From positions 124,001 through 188,000 of the forward strand of contig NZ_JARFYN010000004.1 in assembly GCF_030272695.1 (NCBI RefSeq): a stretch of 64,000 nucleotides of DNA, in the 5' to 3' direction. The DNA comes from Martinezella calliandrae. GTDB lineage: Bacteria; Pseudomonadota; Alphaproteobacteria; Rhizobiales; Rhizobiaceae. Below the pieces are notes generated by a model. That model was not told the origin of the DNA. It was given only the letters and a program-made list of their open reading frames with translations, and did not search any database. Positions 9,162-17,257 of the stretch are shown one piece after another. The position numbers were made by a program, and so were the translations under genes. Every line of letters starts with the position of its first letter. Position 1 is the first letter of the stretch.

Positions 9162-10424
9162 TCAGAACCGCACGGTAAAGTCCGTTCCTTTTCCGACTTC
9201 CGACTTAACGATCAGCCTTGCTCGATGGCGGGTGAGAATATGCTTGACGATGGCAAGCCCCAGGCCCGTGCCTTTTTTCGAGCGGCTATCTTCGACATTG
9301 ACGCGATAGAAGCGCTCGGTCAGGCGCGGCACGTGCTCCGCCGGAATACCCGGCCCCCTGTCGGAGACGACGACCTCGACGGCCTGACCGGGCTCATTCA
9401 GGAGCGAAACCTCGACGACCTTGCCTTCCTGACCGTATTTGCAGGCGTTTTCGATGAGGTTTTCGAAGACCTGCACCAGTTCGTCGCGATCACCCAGCAC
9501 CTCCACCTTTGCGGGAGGCAAATGCAGATTGATGGTCACGTCGAGATCGCCGGCGAGCGGCAGCAGCGCATCACGGACATGGCCGAGCAAGGGCACGAGA
9601 TCGACCTTCTGATCCGGCGCGATGTGCGACTTCAACTCCAACCGCGACAGCGACAGGAGGTCGTCGACCAGTCGGCTCATGCGCGTCGTCTGGTCGAACA
9701 TGATGCCGAGGAAACGCTGCTGCGCCTTCGGGTCCGCCTTAGCCGGCCCCTGGATGGTTTCGATAAACCCGCGCAGCGAGGCAAGCGGCGTGCGCAGCTC
9801 GTGGCTCGCATTGGCGACGAAATCGGAGCGCATGCGATCGATATGGCGAAGTTCGGAGATATCGCGGAAGGAGAGCACAAAGAAGGTCCCGGGCTCGATG
9901 TCTGTTTCAGGCAGATCGATCGGCGCGATGCGGACGATATAAACGCGTTCGGACGGCAGGCGCTCCGAATGTTCGATCTGGTTCGGCGCGTTGGTGGTGA
10001 TCGTCTCACGCACCATGTCGAGCACGCCGGGGGAGCGCAGCTTGGCGGAGATATGGGCGCCGGGTGGAAAAGCACCGAAGGCTTTATCGGCAGCGGCATT
10101 CTGGACCAGGACGGACGCCTCGCGATCGATGATGAGCACCGGCACGTCAAGTGCTGCAAGCCCGGAAAACACCGTGCGAAGCAGGACCTCTCGATCGGTC
10201 GGCACAGGATCGGCGGCCGGCGGCGGGGCTGCCTTTTCGACCAGGGGCCGGCGGATAAGCGCAACGCTCATCACGACGACCCAGATCCAGAAGACGACGC
10301 CGGTGTTGATGCCCTCGACGAGCGCGAGAATGGCGATCAGCGTCGCCAGAATCAGGATGGCGGTCTCCTGCCGCAGCCGTGCAGCCAGCTTCCTGAGGAA
10401 TGACCATTCGTCTTCCACGTGCAC
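9162..10424 (-). CDS. phoR: Phosphate regulon sensor histidine kinase PhoR
   Basis: Membrane sensor kinase that phosphorylates PhoB when Pst/PhoU signals phosphate limitation. The 420-residue protein has two closely spaced N-terminal hydrophobic segments (residues about 20-57), a PAS-like domain (about 85-190), an H-box VANASHELRTPLASL with the phosphorylated His, and ATPase motifs NLIENACKYG, VSDRGPGIP and KGTGLGLAIVKHI. The start is GTG at 10424, with a second in-frame GTG six bases later that is equally possible; AAGGGA precedes both. It is followed in the same direction by pstS, with the Pho box between. Confidence 0.95.
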   Translation of the reverse strand: MHVEDEWSFLRKLAARLRQETAILILATLIAILALVEGINTGVVFWIWVVVMSVALIRRPLVEKAAPPPAADPVPTDREVLLRTVFSGLAALDVPVLIIDREASVLVQNAAADKAFGAFPPGAHISAKLRSPGVLDMVRETITTNAPNQIEHSERLPSERVYIVRIAPIDLPETDIEPGTFFVLSFRDISELRHIDRMRSDFVANASHELRTPLASLRGFIETIQGPAKADPKAQQRFLGIMFDQTTRMSRLVDDLLSLSRLELKSHIAPDQKVDLVPLLGHVRDALLPLAGDLDVTINLHLPPAKVEVLGDRDELVQVFENLIENACKYGQEGKVVEVSLLNEPGQAVEVVVSDRGPGIPAEHVPRLTERFYRVNVEDSRSKKGTGLGLAIVKHILTRHRARLIVKSEVGKGTDFTVRF

Positions 10425-10663
10425 CCGTCCCTTCGCCTGCCATTGCGGAATCCAAGACTCCGCGTCTTAGCGGGGATTCATGACAGAATTTTCGGCTCTA
10501 TCCACAGAAGCCGACGACTTACAACAATAAATGTAGCCGGCAAAGGGTGCCGTCGGCAAAGAGCTTGAAAATACTGGATAAATATCCCAACTTGCTTCAA
10601 AGTTTTTTTGCCACACCCAGCGGATATCGTTAGAACAAGATAAATTACAAAGGAATGGAACAC

Positions 10664-11545
10664 ATGGGAGAGAACGTGGGAAGCCGCGCGGTCGAGTTGC
10701 ATATTGGTGGCAAGACCCGCGTATTCGATGTCGACGATCCGGTGCTGCCGGACTGGGTCAACGACGAGGCGCTTGCCTCCGGCGGCTATCCCTACAAGAA
10801 GAAGCTGAAGGATGAAGAGTATCTACTAGAGCTGGAAAAGCTGCAGATCGAACTCATCAAAGTGCAGTTCTGGCTGCAGGCAACCGGCAAGCGGGTGATG
10901 GCACTCTTCGAGGGGCGTGACGCCGCCGGCAAGGGCGGCTCGATCGCCGCAACGTCCGCGCATATGAACCCCCGCCTCGCGCGCGCTGTGGCATTGACCA
11001 AGCCGACCGAGCGCGAAGCGGGGCAATGGTATTTCCAGCGCTATGTCGCTCAGTTCCCGACGGCCGGCGAATTCGTCCTGTTCGACCGTTCATGGTACAA
11101 CCGCGCCGGTGTCGAGCCGGTCATGGGCTTCTGCACGCCGGAGCAATACGAGCAATTCCTGAAACAGACTCCGCATCTGGAAAAGCTCATCGTCCAGGAC
11201 GGCATCTTCTTTTTCAAATTCTATCTCGATATCGGCAGGGAAATGCAGCTCAAGCGCTTCCACGACCGACGCCACGATCCGCGCGCCGTCTGGAAGCTTT
11301 CCTCAATGGACATCGCGGCGCTGAGCAAATGGAAAGATTACAGCGAAATGCGCGACCGCATGCTGAATGAGACGCATACGGACTACGCGCCATGGACCGT
11401 GCTCCATGCCAACGACAAACGCCGCGCGCGCCTCAACCTCATCCGTCACATTCTGCTGACGCTCGACTATGACCGCAAGGACGAGAAGGCGATCGGCGAA
11501 ATCGACGACAAGATTCTTGGCACGGGGCCGCATGTCCTCAAATAA
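10664..11545 (+). CDS. ppk2: Polyphosphate kinase 2 (PPK2 family)
   Basis: PPK2-family enzyme that moves phosphate between polyphosphate and nucleoside diphosphates or monophosphates. The 293-residue single-domain protein shows the Walker A-like loop [11 protein letters not shown], the lid region [17 protein letters not shown] and a C-terminal [18 protein letters not shown] motif, the features of class I PPK2. The second ATG (10664) is chosen because AAGGA is nine bases upstream; the earlier ATG at 10655 abuts that site. It is divergent from phoR, placing polyphosphate metabolism beside phosphate sensing. No Pho box was found in the 230-base gap. Confidence 0.92.
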   Translation: MGENVGSRAVELHIGGKTRVFDVDDPVLPDWVNDEALASGGYPYKKKLKDEEYLLELEKLQIELIKVQFWLQATGKRVMALFEGRDAAGKGGSIAATSAHMNPRLARAVALTKPTEREAGQWYFQRYVAQFPTAGEFVLFDRSWYNRAGVEPVMGFCTPEQYEQFLKQTPHLEKLIVQDGIFFFKFYLDIGREMQLKRFHDRRHDPRAVWKLSSMDIAALSKWKDYSEMRDRMLNETHTDYAPWTVLHANDKRRARLNLIRHILLTLDYDRKDEKAIGEIDDKILGTGPHVLK

Positions 11546-11577
11546 GAGGCGGCCGCAATAGCGGCGGCGGCCCACCC

Positions 11578-12810
11578 TTACTGACCGGGCAGGACGCGGA
11601 TGGCGTAGATGTTGATGCCCCTCGCCTTGCCGTCGACATCGCTGTTGATGATCAGATGGCCGGGCGCGTTTGGCGCCAGCGAACGGTCGAAATGAACCTC
11701 GAACAGGGCGTCGTTCTTCTGGCGACTCACGTTAAAGCGGTGACGGCCGCAACTGCCGAGCGAGCCGAAATCGCATTCCACGGTGATCTGCGTCGGTGTG
11801 TCCGAAGTGGACTGCAGCGTGAGCGCGACCGCTGACGATTTGCCGGCCAATTGCTGCAGCACACTGACCGGCACTTCGACTGACGCATCGCCGTCCGGGG
11901 CGTTGGTCTGAGAGATCAGCCTAACCGCCGGGCCCTCGTTTTCCGCGACGCTCTCGGCCTTAGCCTGCGCACCGCTCACAATTTTCGCCACGTCGGTTGG
12001 CTTGAAAATCTCGATCCACTCCTCAGAGAAGCGGTTCTGCGGATCGATTGTTGCCAATCCCGGATTGGCGGGACCATTGTTGTCATCTTCATTGGAGGTG
12101 TCGTCGTCGCTGTTGTTGCCCTTGAAATCCTGGGAATCAACATGCGCCGGCGGATTGGGGACGCTTGTGTCGCGCTGCGCGGCCGTCATGAATACGCCCG
12201 AACTCTTGATCCACCAAGCGCCGACCCCGAGGAAGGCGAGCAGGATGCAGAACACCAATAAGCGCGAGAAGAACTTGCGCGGCTTGCGGCGAACGGCGGC
12301 GCGTTCCGGTTTGAAATTCATCGACCGCGTTGCGCCCAGCGCGGCTGCCTGCGGCTGATCGCTGTCGGCACCGAGATGGTCGGTTGGGCCGGCACGCATG
12401 TCGCCAAACTCGCTTTCCGGCGCAGGCGATTTGACGGGAACGGAGGCTTGAGCGGCCGTAGGGCGGTCGCGCGTCTCGCCTCGCACGCTCATGACAGGCT
12501 CCTGCGCCTGCCGTTGCTGCACAGGCTGCGGCGCCTGCTGCGGCGGTGCTGAGGGAATATGGGGCGCTTCCACCTCGGGCGTCGCCGGCGTTTGCGGCGG
12601 GCGGACGCGCTCCTCACCCTCAATCGTCCGGATGGTCGCCTCCAAGCGCTGGCGCTGGGCCGCAATGATGCCGACGTCGGTAATGTCCTGCTTGCGAAGT
12701 CCCGATTCGAGCGCCTGTCGTGCCGACTGATAGATGCGGGCCCGGATTTCCGGATTGGCACGGTCGGATCGCTCCAGGGCGTTTCTGATAGCCGTTTCTA
12801 ATCCGCTCAC
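11578..12810 (-). CDS. Conserved hypothetical membrane-anchored protein
   Basis: Function unknown. The 410-residue protein has an N-terminal cytoplasmic helical segment (MSGLETAIRNALERSDRAN onward, about 1-75), a Pro/Gln-rich low-complexity stretch (about 75-165), a basic patch (RRKPRKFF) followed by one membrane span (LLVFCILLAFLGVGAWWI, about 185-205), and a C-terminal extracytoplasmic domain of about 150 residues containing one Cys pair (VECDFGSLGSCG). A single-pass type II topology is predicted from the positive residues before the span. It stands alone, convergent with ppk2 from which it is separated by about 30 bases. The order suggests a cell-envelope or cell-pole anchor protein, but this is speculative. 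Confidence 0.8.
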   Translation of the reverse strand: MSGLETAIRNALERSDRANPEIRARIYQSARQALESGLRKQDITDVGIIAAQRQRLEATIRTIEGEERVRPPQTPATPEVEAPHIPSAPPQQAPQPVQQRQAQEPVMSVRGETRDRPTAAQASVPVKSPAPESEFGDMRAGPTDHLGADSDQPQAAALGATRSMNFKPERAAVRRKPRKFFSRLLVFCILLAFLGVGAWWIKSSGVFMTAAQRDTSVPNPPAHVDSQDFKGNNSDDDTSNEDDNNGPANPGLATIDPQNRFSEEWIEIFKPTDVAKIVSGAQAKAESVAENEGPAVRLISQTNAPDGDASVEVPVSVLQQLAGKSSAVALTLQSTSDTPTQITVECDFGSLGSCGRHRFNVSRQKNDALFEVHFDRSLAPNAPGHLIINSDVDGKARGINIYAIRVLPGQ

Positions 12811-13111
12811 TTCAGGTCCTTTACTCTCACCCGCGATGCGCCCGCATACTCTACCGCCACGTCGACCATTTCTTTACCATTCGCTAACCAAATTCGGTAA
12901 CGCCCCGCCCGGCAATGTGCAAGTCTCTCCAAATGACCCGCGGGCACTCCGACGGGGATAATTGGCAAAGACGACACAAATGGGGTGGCAGTTGGGAAGC
13001 AGTAGGCAATGGGGAAGAACGTGGACTGCGGATTCCGGCACCCACTATCGCTTATTGCCTGTTACCTCCTTCTTCCTCCATCTTCCCCTCCCCGCCCGCA
13101 TCTGCTATCCC
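12811..13111. other. Intergenic region with no recognised gene
   Basis: About 300 bases between the divergent hypothetical membrane protein and the nitronate monooxygenase gene. No convincing reading frame, RNA or repeat was seen; the C/T-rich stretch at about 13065-13110 is low complexity. It must hold the promoters of both flanking genes. Confidence 0.5.
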
Positions 13112-13135
13112 TTTGACGTTTTCGTAAACGTCAAA
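13112..13135. promoter_or_regulatory. Perfect 10-bp inverted repeat directly before the nitronate monooxygenase gene
   Basis: TTTGACGTTT (13112-13121) and AAACGTCAAA (13126-13135) form a perfect palindrome around TCGT. Its right arm abuts the AAGG ribosome-binding site. The half-sites TTGACGT/ACGTCAA recur in a shorter palindrome before fadD at 24050. It may be a protein operator, or an mRNA hairpin affecting translation. Confidence 0.6.
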
Positions 13136-13146
13136 GGATGATGTTC

Positions 13147-14106
13147 ATGGCCCTCCCCGCTGTCCTGACCGAGCGCCTGCGGTTGCCGGTCGTGGCCTCG
13201 CCGCTCTTCATAGTCTCGCATCCGGCATTAACGCTGGCGCAGTGCAAGGCCGGTGTCGTCGGTTCGTTTCCGGCGCTGAACGCCCGGCCGGAAAGCCAAT
13301 TGGATGAATGGCTGGCGATGATCACCGAGGAGCTCGCCGCGCACGACGCCGCGCATCCGGATCGGCCGTCCGCCCCTTTCGCCGTCAACCAGATCGTCCA
13401 TGCGTCGAACAAGCGGCTGGAGCACGATCTGATGCTCTGCGTGAAATACAAGGTGCCGATCGTCATCTCCTCGCTTGGCGCCGTGCCGGAGGTCAATGCG
13501 GTCGTGCATTCCTATGGCGGTCTCGTGCTCCATGACATCATCAACAACCGTCATGCCAATTCGGCGATCGGCAAGGGCGCGGACGGGCTGATTGCCGTGG
13601 CGGCGGGCGCAGGCGGCCATGCCGGCCAACTCTCGCCCTTCGCGCTCGTCCAGGAAATCCGTGAATGGTTCGGCGGGCCTTTGCTGCTCGCCGGCGCAAT
13701 TGCCAACGGCGGCGCGATCCTGGCTGCCCAGGCCATGGGCGCGGACATGGCTTATATCGGCTCGCCCTTCATCGCCACCGAAGAGGCGCGGGCAGCGCAA
13801 ACCTACAAGCAGGCAATTGTCGACGGAGCGGCTGCCGATATCGTCTATTCCAACTTCTTCACCGGCGTGCATGGCAATTACCTGAAACCTTCGATCCGCG
13901 CCGCCGGCATGGACCCCGATAACCTGCCCGAAGCCGATGCTTCGAAAATGGATTTCGAGATCGCGACGACCGGCGTCAAGGCCTGGAAGGATATTTGGGG
14001 CTCCGGCCAGGGAATAGGCGCCGTCAAAGCCATCGAACCGGCGGCCAAATTCGTCGATCGGCTGGAAGCAGAATACCACCAGGCACGGGTCCGGCTGGCG
14101 CTCTGA
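13147..14106 (+). CDS. Nitronate monooxygenase family flavoprotein
   Basis: FMN-dependent TIM-barrel enzyme of the nitronate monooxygenase / 2-nitropropane dioxygenase family, which oxidises alkyl nitronates such as propionate-3-nitronate. The 319-residue protein has PVVASPLFIVSHP at the N-terminus, GADGLIAVAAGAGGHAG for flavin phosphate binding near residue 155, and LLLAGAIANGGAILAAQAMGADMAYIGSPF in the barrel's C-terminal half. The third in-frame ATG (13147) is chosen because AAGG is nine bases upstream; ATG codons at 13138 and 13141 crowd the site. Substrate cannot be read from sequence. Monocistronic. Confidence 0.88.
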   Translation: MALPAVLTERLRLPVVASPLFIVSHPALTLAQCKAGVVGSFPALNARPESQLDEWLAMITEELAAHDAAHPDRPSAPFAVNQIVHASNKRLEHDLMLCVKYKVPIVISSLGAVPEVNAVVHSYGGLVLHDIINNRHANSAIGKGADGLIAVAAGAGGHAGQLSPFALVQEIREWFGGPLLLAGAIANGGAILAAQAMGADMAYIGSPFIATEEARAAQTYKQAIVDGAAADIVYSNFFTGVHGNYLKPSIRAAGMDPDNLPEADASKMDFEIATTGVKAWKDIWGSGQGIGAVKAIEPAAKFVDRLEAEYHQARVRLAL

Positions 14107-14243
14107 GAATGCTCATGCGCTGGGCCAGTTCTTCACAAGCCTCTCGCTTTTTTGCCATTCGCCAATTTGAACGCTTGAAATCTCGCCGCATTGACTGTAT
14201 CAGCGCCATGCAAATCGCGGGGCAGTACCGAACGCCCTGGGAT

Positions 14244-14319
14244 GCCGCTTTAGCTCAGTCGGTAGAGCACATCATTCGTAATGATGGGGTCACGTGTTCG
14301 AGTCACGTAAGCGGCACCA
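14244..14319 (+). tRNA. tRNA-Thr (anticodon CGT)
   Basis: A complete cloverleaf folds: acceptor GCCGCTT/AAGCGGC, D-arm GCTC/GAGC, anticodon stem CATCA/TGATG with loop TTCGTAA (anticodon CGT, reading ACG threonine codons), variable GGGTC, T-arm ACGTG/CACGT with loop TTCGAGT, discriminator A and encoded CCA. Seventy-six bases including CCA. Confidence 0.95.
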
Positions 14320-14490
14320 TATTTCTCCAATAAAAATAAGATAGTTATATCGTTAGAAGTTCTTGAGCTTTTCTGTGCTGACAGCTCGTGTCGCGACCAA
14401 TTCGATCCGAGCATCATCTTTCGGCCATAGGCAAGCCTCTCTCACGTCGTACCACTCGCTGACACATAGAATGCTATCGCGGAGAATATC

Positions 14491-14706
14491 ATGACCCCAG
14501 AACGCTTTTCCGAATGCCTTTTGCATATCCGTTGGACGCCGATCAATTTGGCGAGCGCCCTGCAATGTGACCTATCATGGGTGGAGGCATTGGAAGCGGG
14601 GAATGCCAAAGTGCCAGAGGGGCTGGCAGCATGGCTGGAAACTCTGGCGCAATGCCATGAAGCGGCCGGCGTTCCAACGACATATCGTGGGCGTGGGCAT
14701 GATTGA
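14491..14706 (+). CDS. Small HTH-like protein
   Basis: A 71-residue protein beginning MTPERFSECLLHIRWTP. The pattern of a helix, turn and second helix (INLASALQCDLSWVEALEAGN) with VPEGLAAWLETLAQ resembles small Cro/XRE-like proteins commonly found in rhizobia, and the composition is coding-like. Only a weak GGAGA site about nine bases before the ATG supports the start. It lies about 170 bases after tRNA-Thr in a gene-poor stretch. Function is unknown; DNA binding is inferred from the helix-turn-helix-like pattern only. Confidence 0.6.
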   Translation: MTPERFSECLLHIRWTPINLASALQCDLSWVEALEAGNAKVPEGLAAWLETLAQCHEAAGVPTTYRGRGHD

Positions 14707-15222
14707 CTAGATGCGGGCTTGATGTGAGGTTCCCACGGCTCCAACAAGATGGAGCAAATGCCCGCGCTGCCGGTTTCCAATCCTCAAGCGACCAATATGC
14801 CGCAACAGTGGCTGGCGACACGGATCCGAAGGCCTGGGAACTCGTTCGAGATTTCCAGGGACTCATGCTCCGATCGCAGACGACGACGCATACCGTCGCT
14901 AATGAGGCAGAGGCGGCCACGGGAACGAACGGCGGTATTTGAACCTTCTTTACGGCTCGCTTGATCAACTTTTCTCCAGGCAATGCCCGTCGCTCCCGCC
15001 TTCGGCACGCCTGTCGAACAATGAGGCGGACCGTTCAAATACCTCTTCTTCCAGATATAACAGCGCAAAATAGTAGTTGACTTATAATATGTTCAACTTA
15101 GTGATTTGTCATCTGGTTGGATTTGACCCCTGATCGGATCGTAGAGCAGCTCGACCGTCTGAGCGGTCGGGCTGCTTGGCTCGGGAACCGGGAAACCGGG
15201 GTTCAAGCGCGGTGACAACCCG
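14707..15222. other. Gene-poor stretch after the small HTH gene
   Basis: About 515 bases without a convincing gene. Short open frames are present on both strands, but they start at TTG or lack ribosome-binding sites and show no family resemblance. A strong hairpin at 15145-15176 and an AT-rich TTGACT/TATAAT-like segment near 15076-15092 are the only structures noted. It may be decayed coding DNA. Confidence 0.4.
15145..15176 (-). terminator. Strong hairpin downstream of the 26-residue membrane protein gene
   Basis: AGCAGC and CGACCG (15145-15150, 15152-15157) pair with CGGTCG and GCTGCT (15164-15169, 15171-15176) around a six-base loop, with one opposed T/G. It lies about 47 bases past the stop of the small minus-strand gene. 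No U-tract follows, so terminator function is uncertain. Confidence 0.4.
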
Positions 15223-15303
15223 CTATGCCCTGATGAATAGAGCTCCCACCAGGCCAAAGACCACGATCGACTGCAATATGAACATTGGCCAATCAGCTGA
15301 CAT
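15223..15303 (-). CDS. 26-residue single-span membrane peptide
   Basis: A very short gene encoding a 26-residue peptide, MSADWPMFILQ then a Val/Leu/Phe-rich membrane span ending in FIRA. GGAGGAAG stands directly upstream of the ATG, an unusually good ribosome-binding site for this region, and the hydrophobic run with N-terminal Asp-Trp and C-terminal Arg looks like a deliberate single-pass membrane peptide. No family assignment is possible at this length. It lies downstream of the frameshifted TM2 gene in the same direction, 250 bases away. It could be a stress-related small membrane protein or a leader peptide; real expression is untested. Confidence 0.55.
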   Translation of the reverse strand: MSADWPMFILQSIVVFGLVGALFIRA

Positions 15304-15554
15304 GGCTTCCTCCTGTTTTTATGAACATAGGGAAGCACTAATGTTTGTCGATTGTCATGTAATCACTTTGGTTGCGCCCTGGCAGACAAAGCTCCAGACG
15401 CGATTGCCATTAGGTTTGGAAAGACGGGCCGCCAATTGGCGGCATCGCCACCGCCGAAGCGTCTTGTTGGAAAGCAATGATTTTCCCGAAGTGCGGAAAT
15501 CAAGGTGCGTTTCGGCTGCTCCCCCCGCTTTTTCATCCAGAGCGCCTGATCGGT

Positions 15555-15844
15555 CTAACGGCGCCGCAGCTCTTCGTCATGGTCGGCAATCATCTTGGAA
15601 AGGAAAGCATCGACGATCCACCAGATGCCGAGAGCAATCAGCATAACGAAGCCGATGACTGCTGTAAGCCAGCCCAGTACCACCAGAATCAAATGCGCCA
15701 CTCCGCTGCCGGTTCTGCCGAGGTAAACCGGTGAGCGCCCAGAGTGCCCAGAAAGAACCAGAGCACGTTGGCTGCTGCCAACCGATTTGCTTCATTGGCC
15801 ACGCGTTGTTCGATCAATATTAGCGCTTGCGTAGAAAGCGCCAT
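15555..15844 (-). pseudogene. TM2-domain membrane protein gene with a single-base frameshift
   Basis: Reading from ATG at 15844 gives MALSTQALILIEQRV and then an aliphatic segment ending FFLGTLGAHRF; the frame is then lost. Restoring one T in the TTT at 15725-15727 continues as YLGRTGSGVAHLI, a second span, GIWWIVDAFL and a charged tail DHDEELRRR ending at the TAG at 15555. HRFYLGRTG followed by WWIVDxFL is the signature of TM2-domain proteins, which have two spans. The intact product would be 96 residues. GAGAGGA precedes the start. Because a single missing base in a homopolymer explains everything, a sequencing error is as likely as a real mutation. Confidence 0.8.
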
Positions 15845-16058
15845 TTTTCCTCTCAAATGATTTTCGGGCGCAAGCTCCCGCACGCCGTAATAGATTAACT
15901 CATAAAATCTCACGCCAGGATAGCAAATTGGGATGCCACAAAAGTTAAGGCAAGCGTCCGATCGCCGTCTATTTGTGATATTCGTCACAACCGGGCGCGC
16001 AATCTGCGCAAGCCGACGTCTTGCCTCAGCATCATCCAATCCATTAAAAGGAAACATC

Positions 16059-16358
16059 ATGATCCACGTTCTCGCCATTCTGACCGCCCTGCCCGGCAAG
16101 CGCGCCGCCGTGCTCGAAGCCTTCCAGGCGAATGTTCCGGCTGTACACGCCGAGGACGGCTGCATCGAATATACCGCAGTGGTGGATGTCGAAGGCGCAA
16201 ACCCCGCATTCGGTCCCGATACGTTTGTAGTGGTCGAAAAATGGGAAAGCATGGCGGCGCTTAAGGCACATGCCGCCTCGGCGCACATGGCGGCCTATGG
16301 GGAGAAAGTGAAGGACCTAATGGCCGCGCATGCCGTGCATGTACTGAACCCCGTCTGA
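16059..16358 (+). CDS. Antibiotic biosynthesis monooxygenase (ABM) domain protein, YgiN-like
   Basis: A 99-residue ferredoxin-fold protein of the ABM family, which includes quinol monooxygenase YgiN and small heme- or quinone-modifying enzymes. Visible family features are the N-terminal strand MIHVLAILTALPGKR, EDGCIEYTAVVD and FVVVEKWESMAALKAHAASAHM, the conserved E-W-x-S/D...HxxxxH pattern. AAAGGAA precedes ATG at 16059. It is monocistronic and divergent from the TM2 gene. Members act as dimers in the cytoplasm on quinones or aromatic aldehydes; the substrate here is unknown. Confidence 0.85.
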   Translation: MIHVLAILTALPGKRAAVLEAFQANVPAVHAEDGCIEYTAVVDVEGANPAFGPDTFVVVEKWESMAALKAHAASAHMAAYGEKVKDLMAAHAVHVLNPV

Positions 16359-16468
16359 TCTCGCCTCGCAGGGGTCTCACCTCGCAGGAGCTGTACAACT
16401 CTGCCCACGGCGCCTCTTGGCGCCGTTCTTCCTGTTACCCAGCCTGCCGGCGCGGGCTGTCCGCTAGC

Positions 16469-16756
16469 TCAGTACGGGCTGTAATAGCGATCACTCCAAT
16501 AGGGGCGATGCCAATAGCGGTAATGCCCATAATACGGGCCATCCCAATAGCGGTCGCGGTAGTAGTCGCGATAATAATAGTGACGATAGCCGTAGCTTGG
16601 ACCGACATAGGCGCCGTAGCCCGGCGAGATCACCACGCTGGGGCCGCCGTAATAGTGGTGGTAATGGTGGTAACGATAATAATGGTAAGCCTCAGCATTG
16701 GTCACTGGCAACGCGAGGATACCCAGCGCCACTAACGCTGTTGCGATGATCCTCAT
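16469..16756 (-). CDS. Exported His/Tyr-rich low-complexity protein
   Basis: A 95-residue protein with a clear signal peptide (MRIIATALVALGILALPVTN then AEA, cleavage near residue 23) and a mature part made almost entirely of Tyr, His, Arg, Gly and Pro (YHYYRYHHYHHYY, later YRDYYRDRYWDGPYYGHY). GGAGAAGAG precedes ATG at 16756. Such composition suggests metal binding or a structural periplasmic role, but nothing enzymatic is visible. A broken paralogue lies immediately upstream in the same orientation (16888-17121), indicating a tandem duplication. Confidence 0.75.
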   Translation of the reverse strand: MRIIATALVALGILALPVTNAEAYHYYRYHHYHHYYGGPSVVISPGYGAYVGPSYGYRHYYYRDYYRDRYWDGPYYGHYRYWHRPYWSDRYYSPY

Positions 16757-16887
16757 TTCTCTTCTCCTTGAACGCATCCGCAAGGCCGGCGACATCTGCG
16801 CCGGCCCGATGGTATCGTCCCCGCACAATCAGGGGACATTTGGATAACGCTCAAAGGGAAGGCATGGTTCCGGATGGCTGGACGCAA

Positions 16888-17121
16888 TTAGTTATGCAAG
16901 AAATGCGGCCTCTGGCTATAAGCCCGATCCCAGCGGTGATGGACTGGCCGATGGTGATGCCATTCATAGGCGTGATGATAGTAATGGTGATAATAGCCAT
17001 GATGGTAATAATGAGGATGATGAAAGACGTGATGCGGATGGTACTATTCCCGGGCTTCGGTATAGGTTGCGGGCAAAACGACAACGCCCAGCGCAACGAG
17101 CGCTGTTGCCAGAATTTTCAT
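16888..17121 (-). pseudogene. Paralogous His/Tyr-rich exported protein with in-frame amber stop
   Basis: From ATG at 17121 (GGAG upstream) the frame reads a signal peptide MKILATALVALGVVVLPATY ending TEARE. An amber TAG at 17044-17046 (codon 26) follows, after which the same frame runs on as YHPHHVFHHPHYYHHGYYHH and further His/Tyr-rich sequence to a TAA at 16888-16890. The product without the stop would be 77 residues and closely parallels the neighbouring gene, MRIIATALVALGILALP. The stop falls just after the signal peptide at a position where the paralogue has Tyr/His codons. A single base change (for example from TAT or TAC) explains it. Confidence 0.75.
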
Positions 17122-17257
17122 TTCTTTTCGTCTCCTTGATTGCCGGACAAAACATCCGCCCAGAATGGGATCAATGTACGCACGTCCGAACGAACGAGAC
17201 GTAGGTAACGCGATTAGAGCCGGCTGGTTCCAGATCGCCTCAAGATGGAGCGCGTCT

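Noticed and set aside
9141..10403. 420-codon plus-strand frame opposite phoR
   Set aside because: Entirely overlaps phoR on the other strand, with no domain or ribosome-binding site.
10470..10496. CTGTCAT half-site before phoR (minus strand)
   Set aside because: Only one heptamer matches the Pho box; the second repeat eleven bases later reads CCCCGCT, so no functional box is supported.
14703..14942. 79-codon frame after the small HTH gene
   Set aside because: It starts at TTG without a ribosome-binding site, and the composition does not resemble coding sequence of the neighbours.
14244..15900. Possible integrated element at tRNA-Thr
   Set aside because: The tRNA 3' end is followed by gene-poor DNA, but no integrase gene and no second copy of the tRNA 3' end was found downstream.
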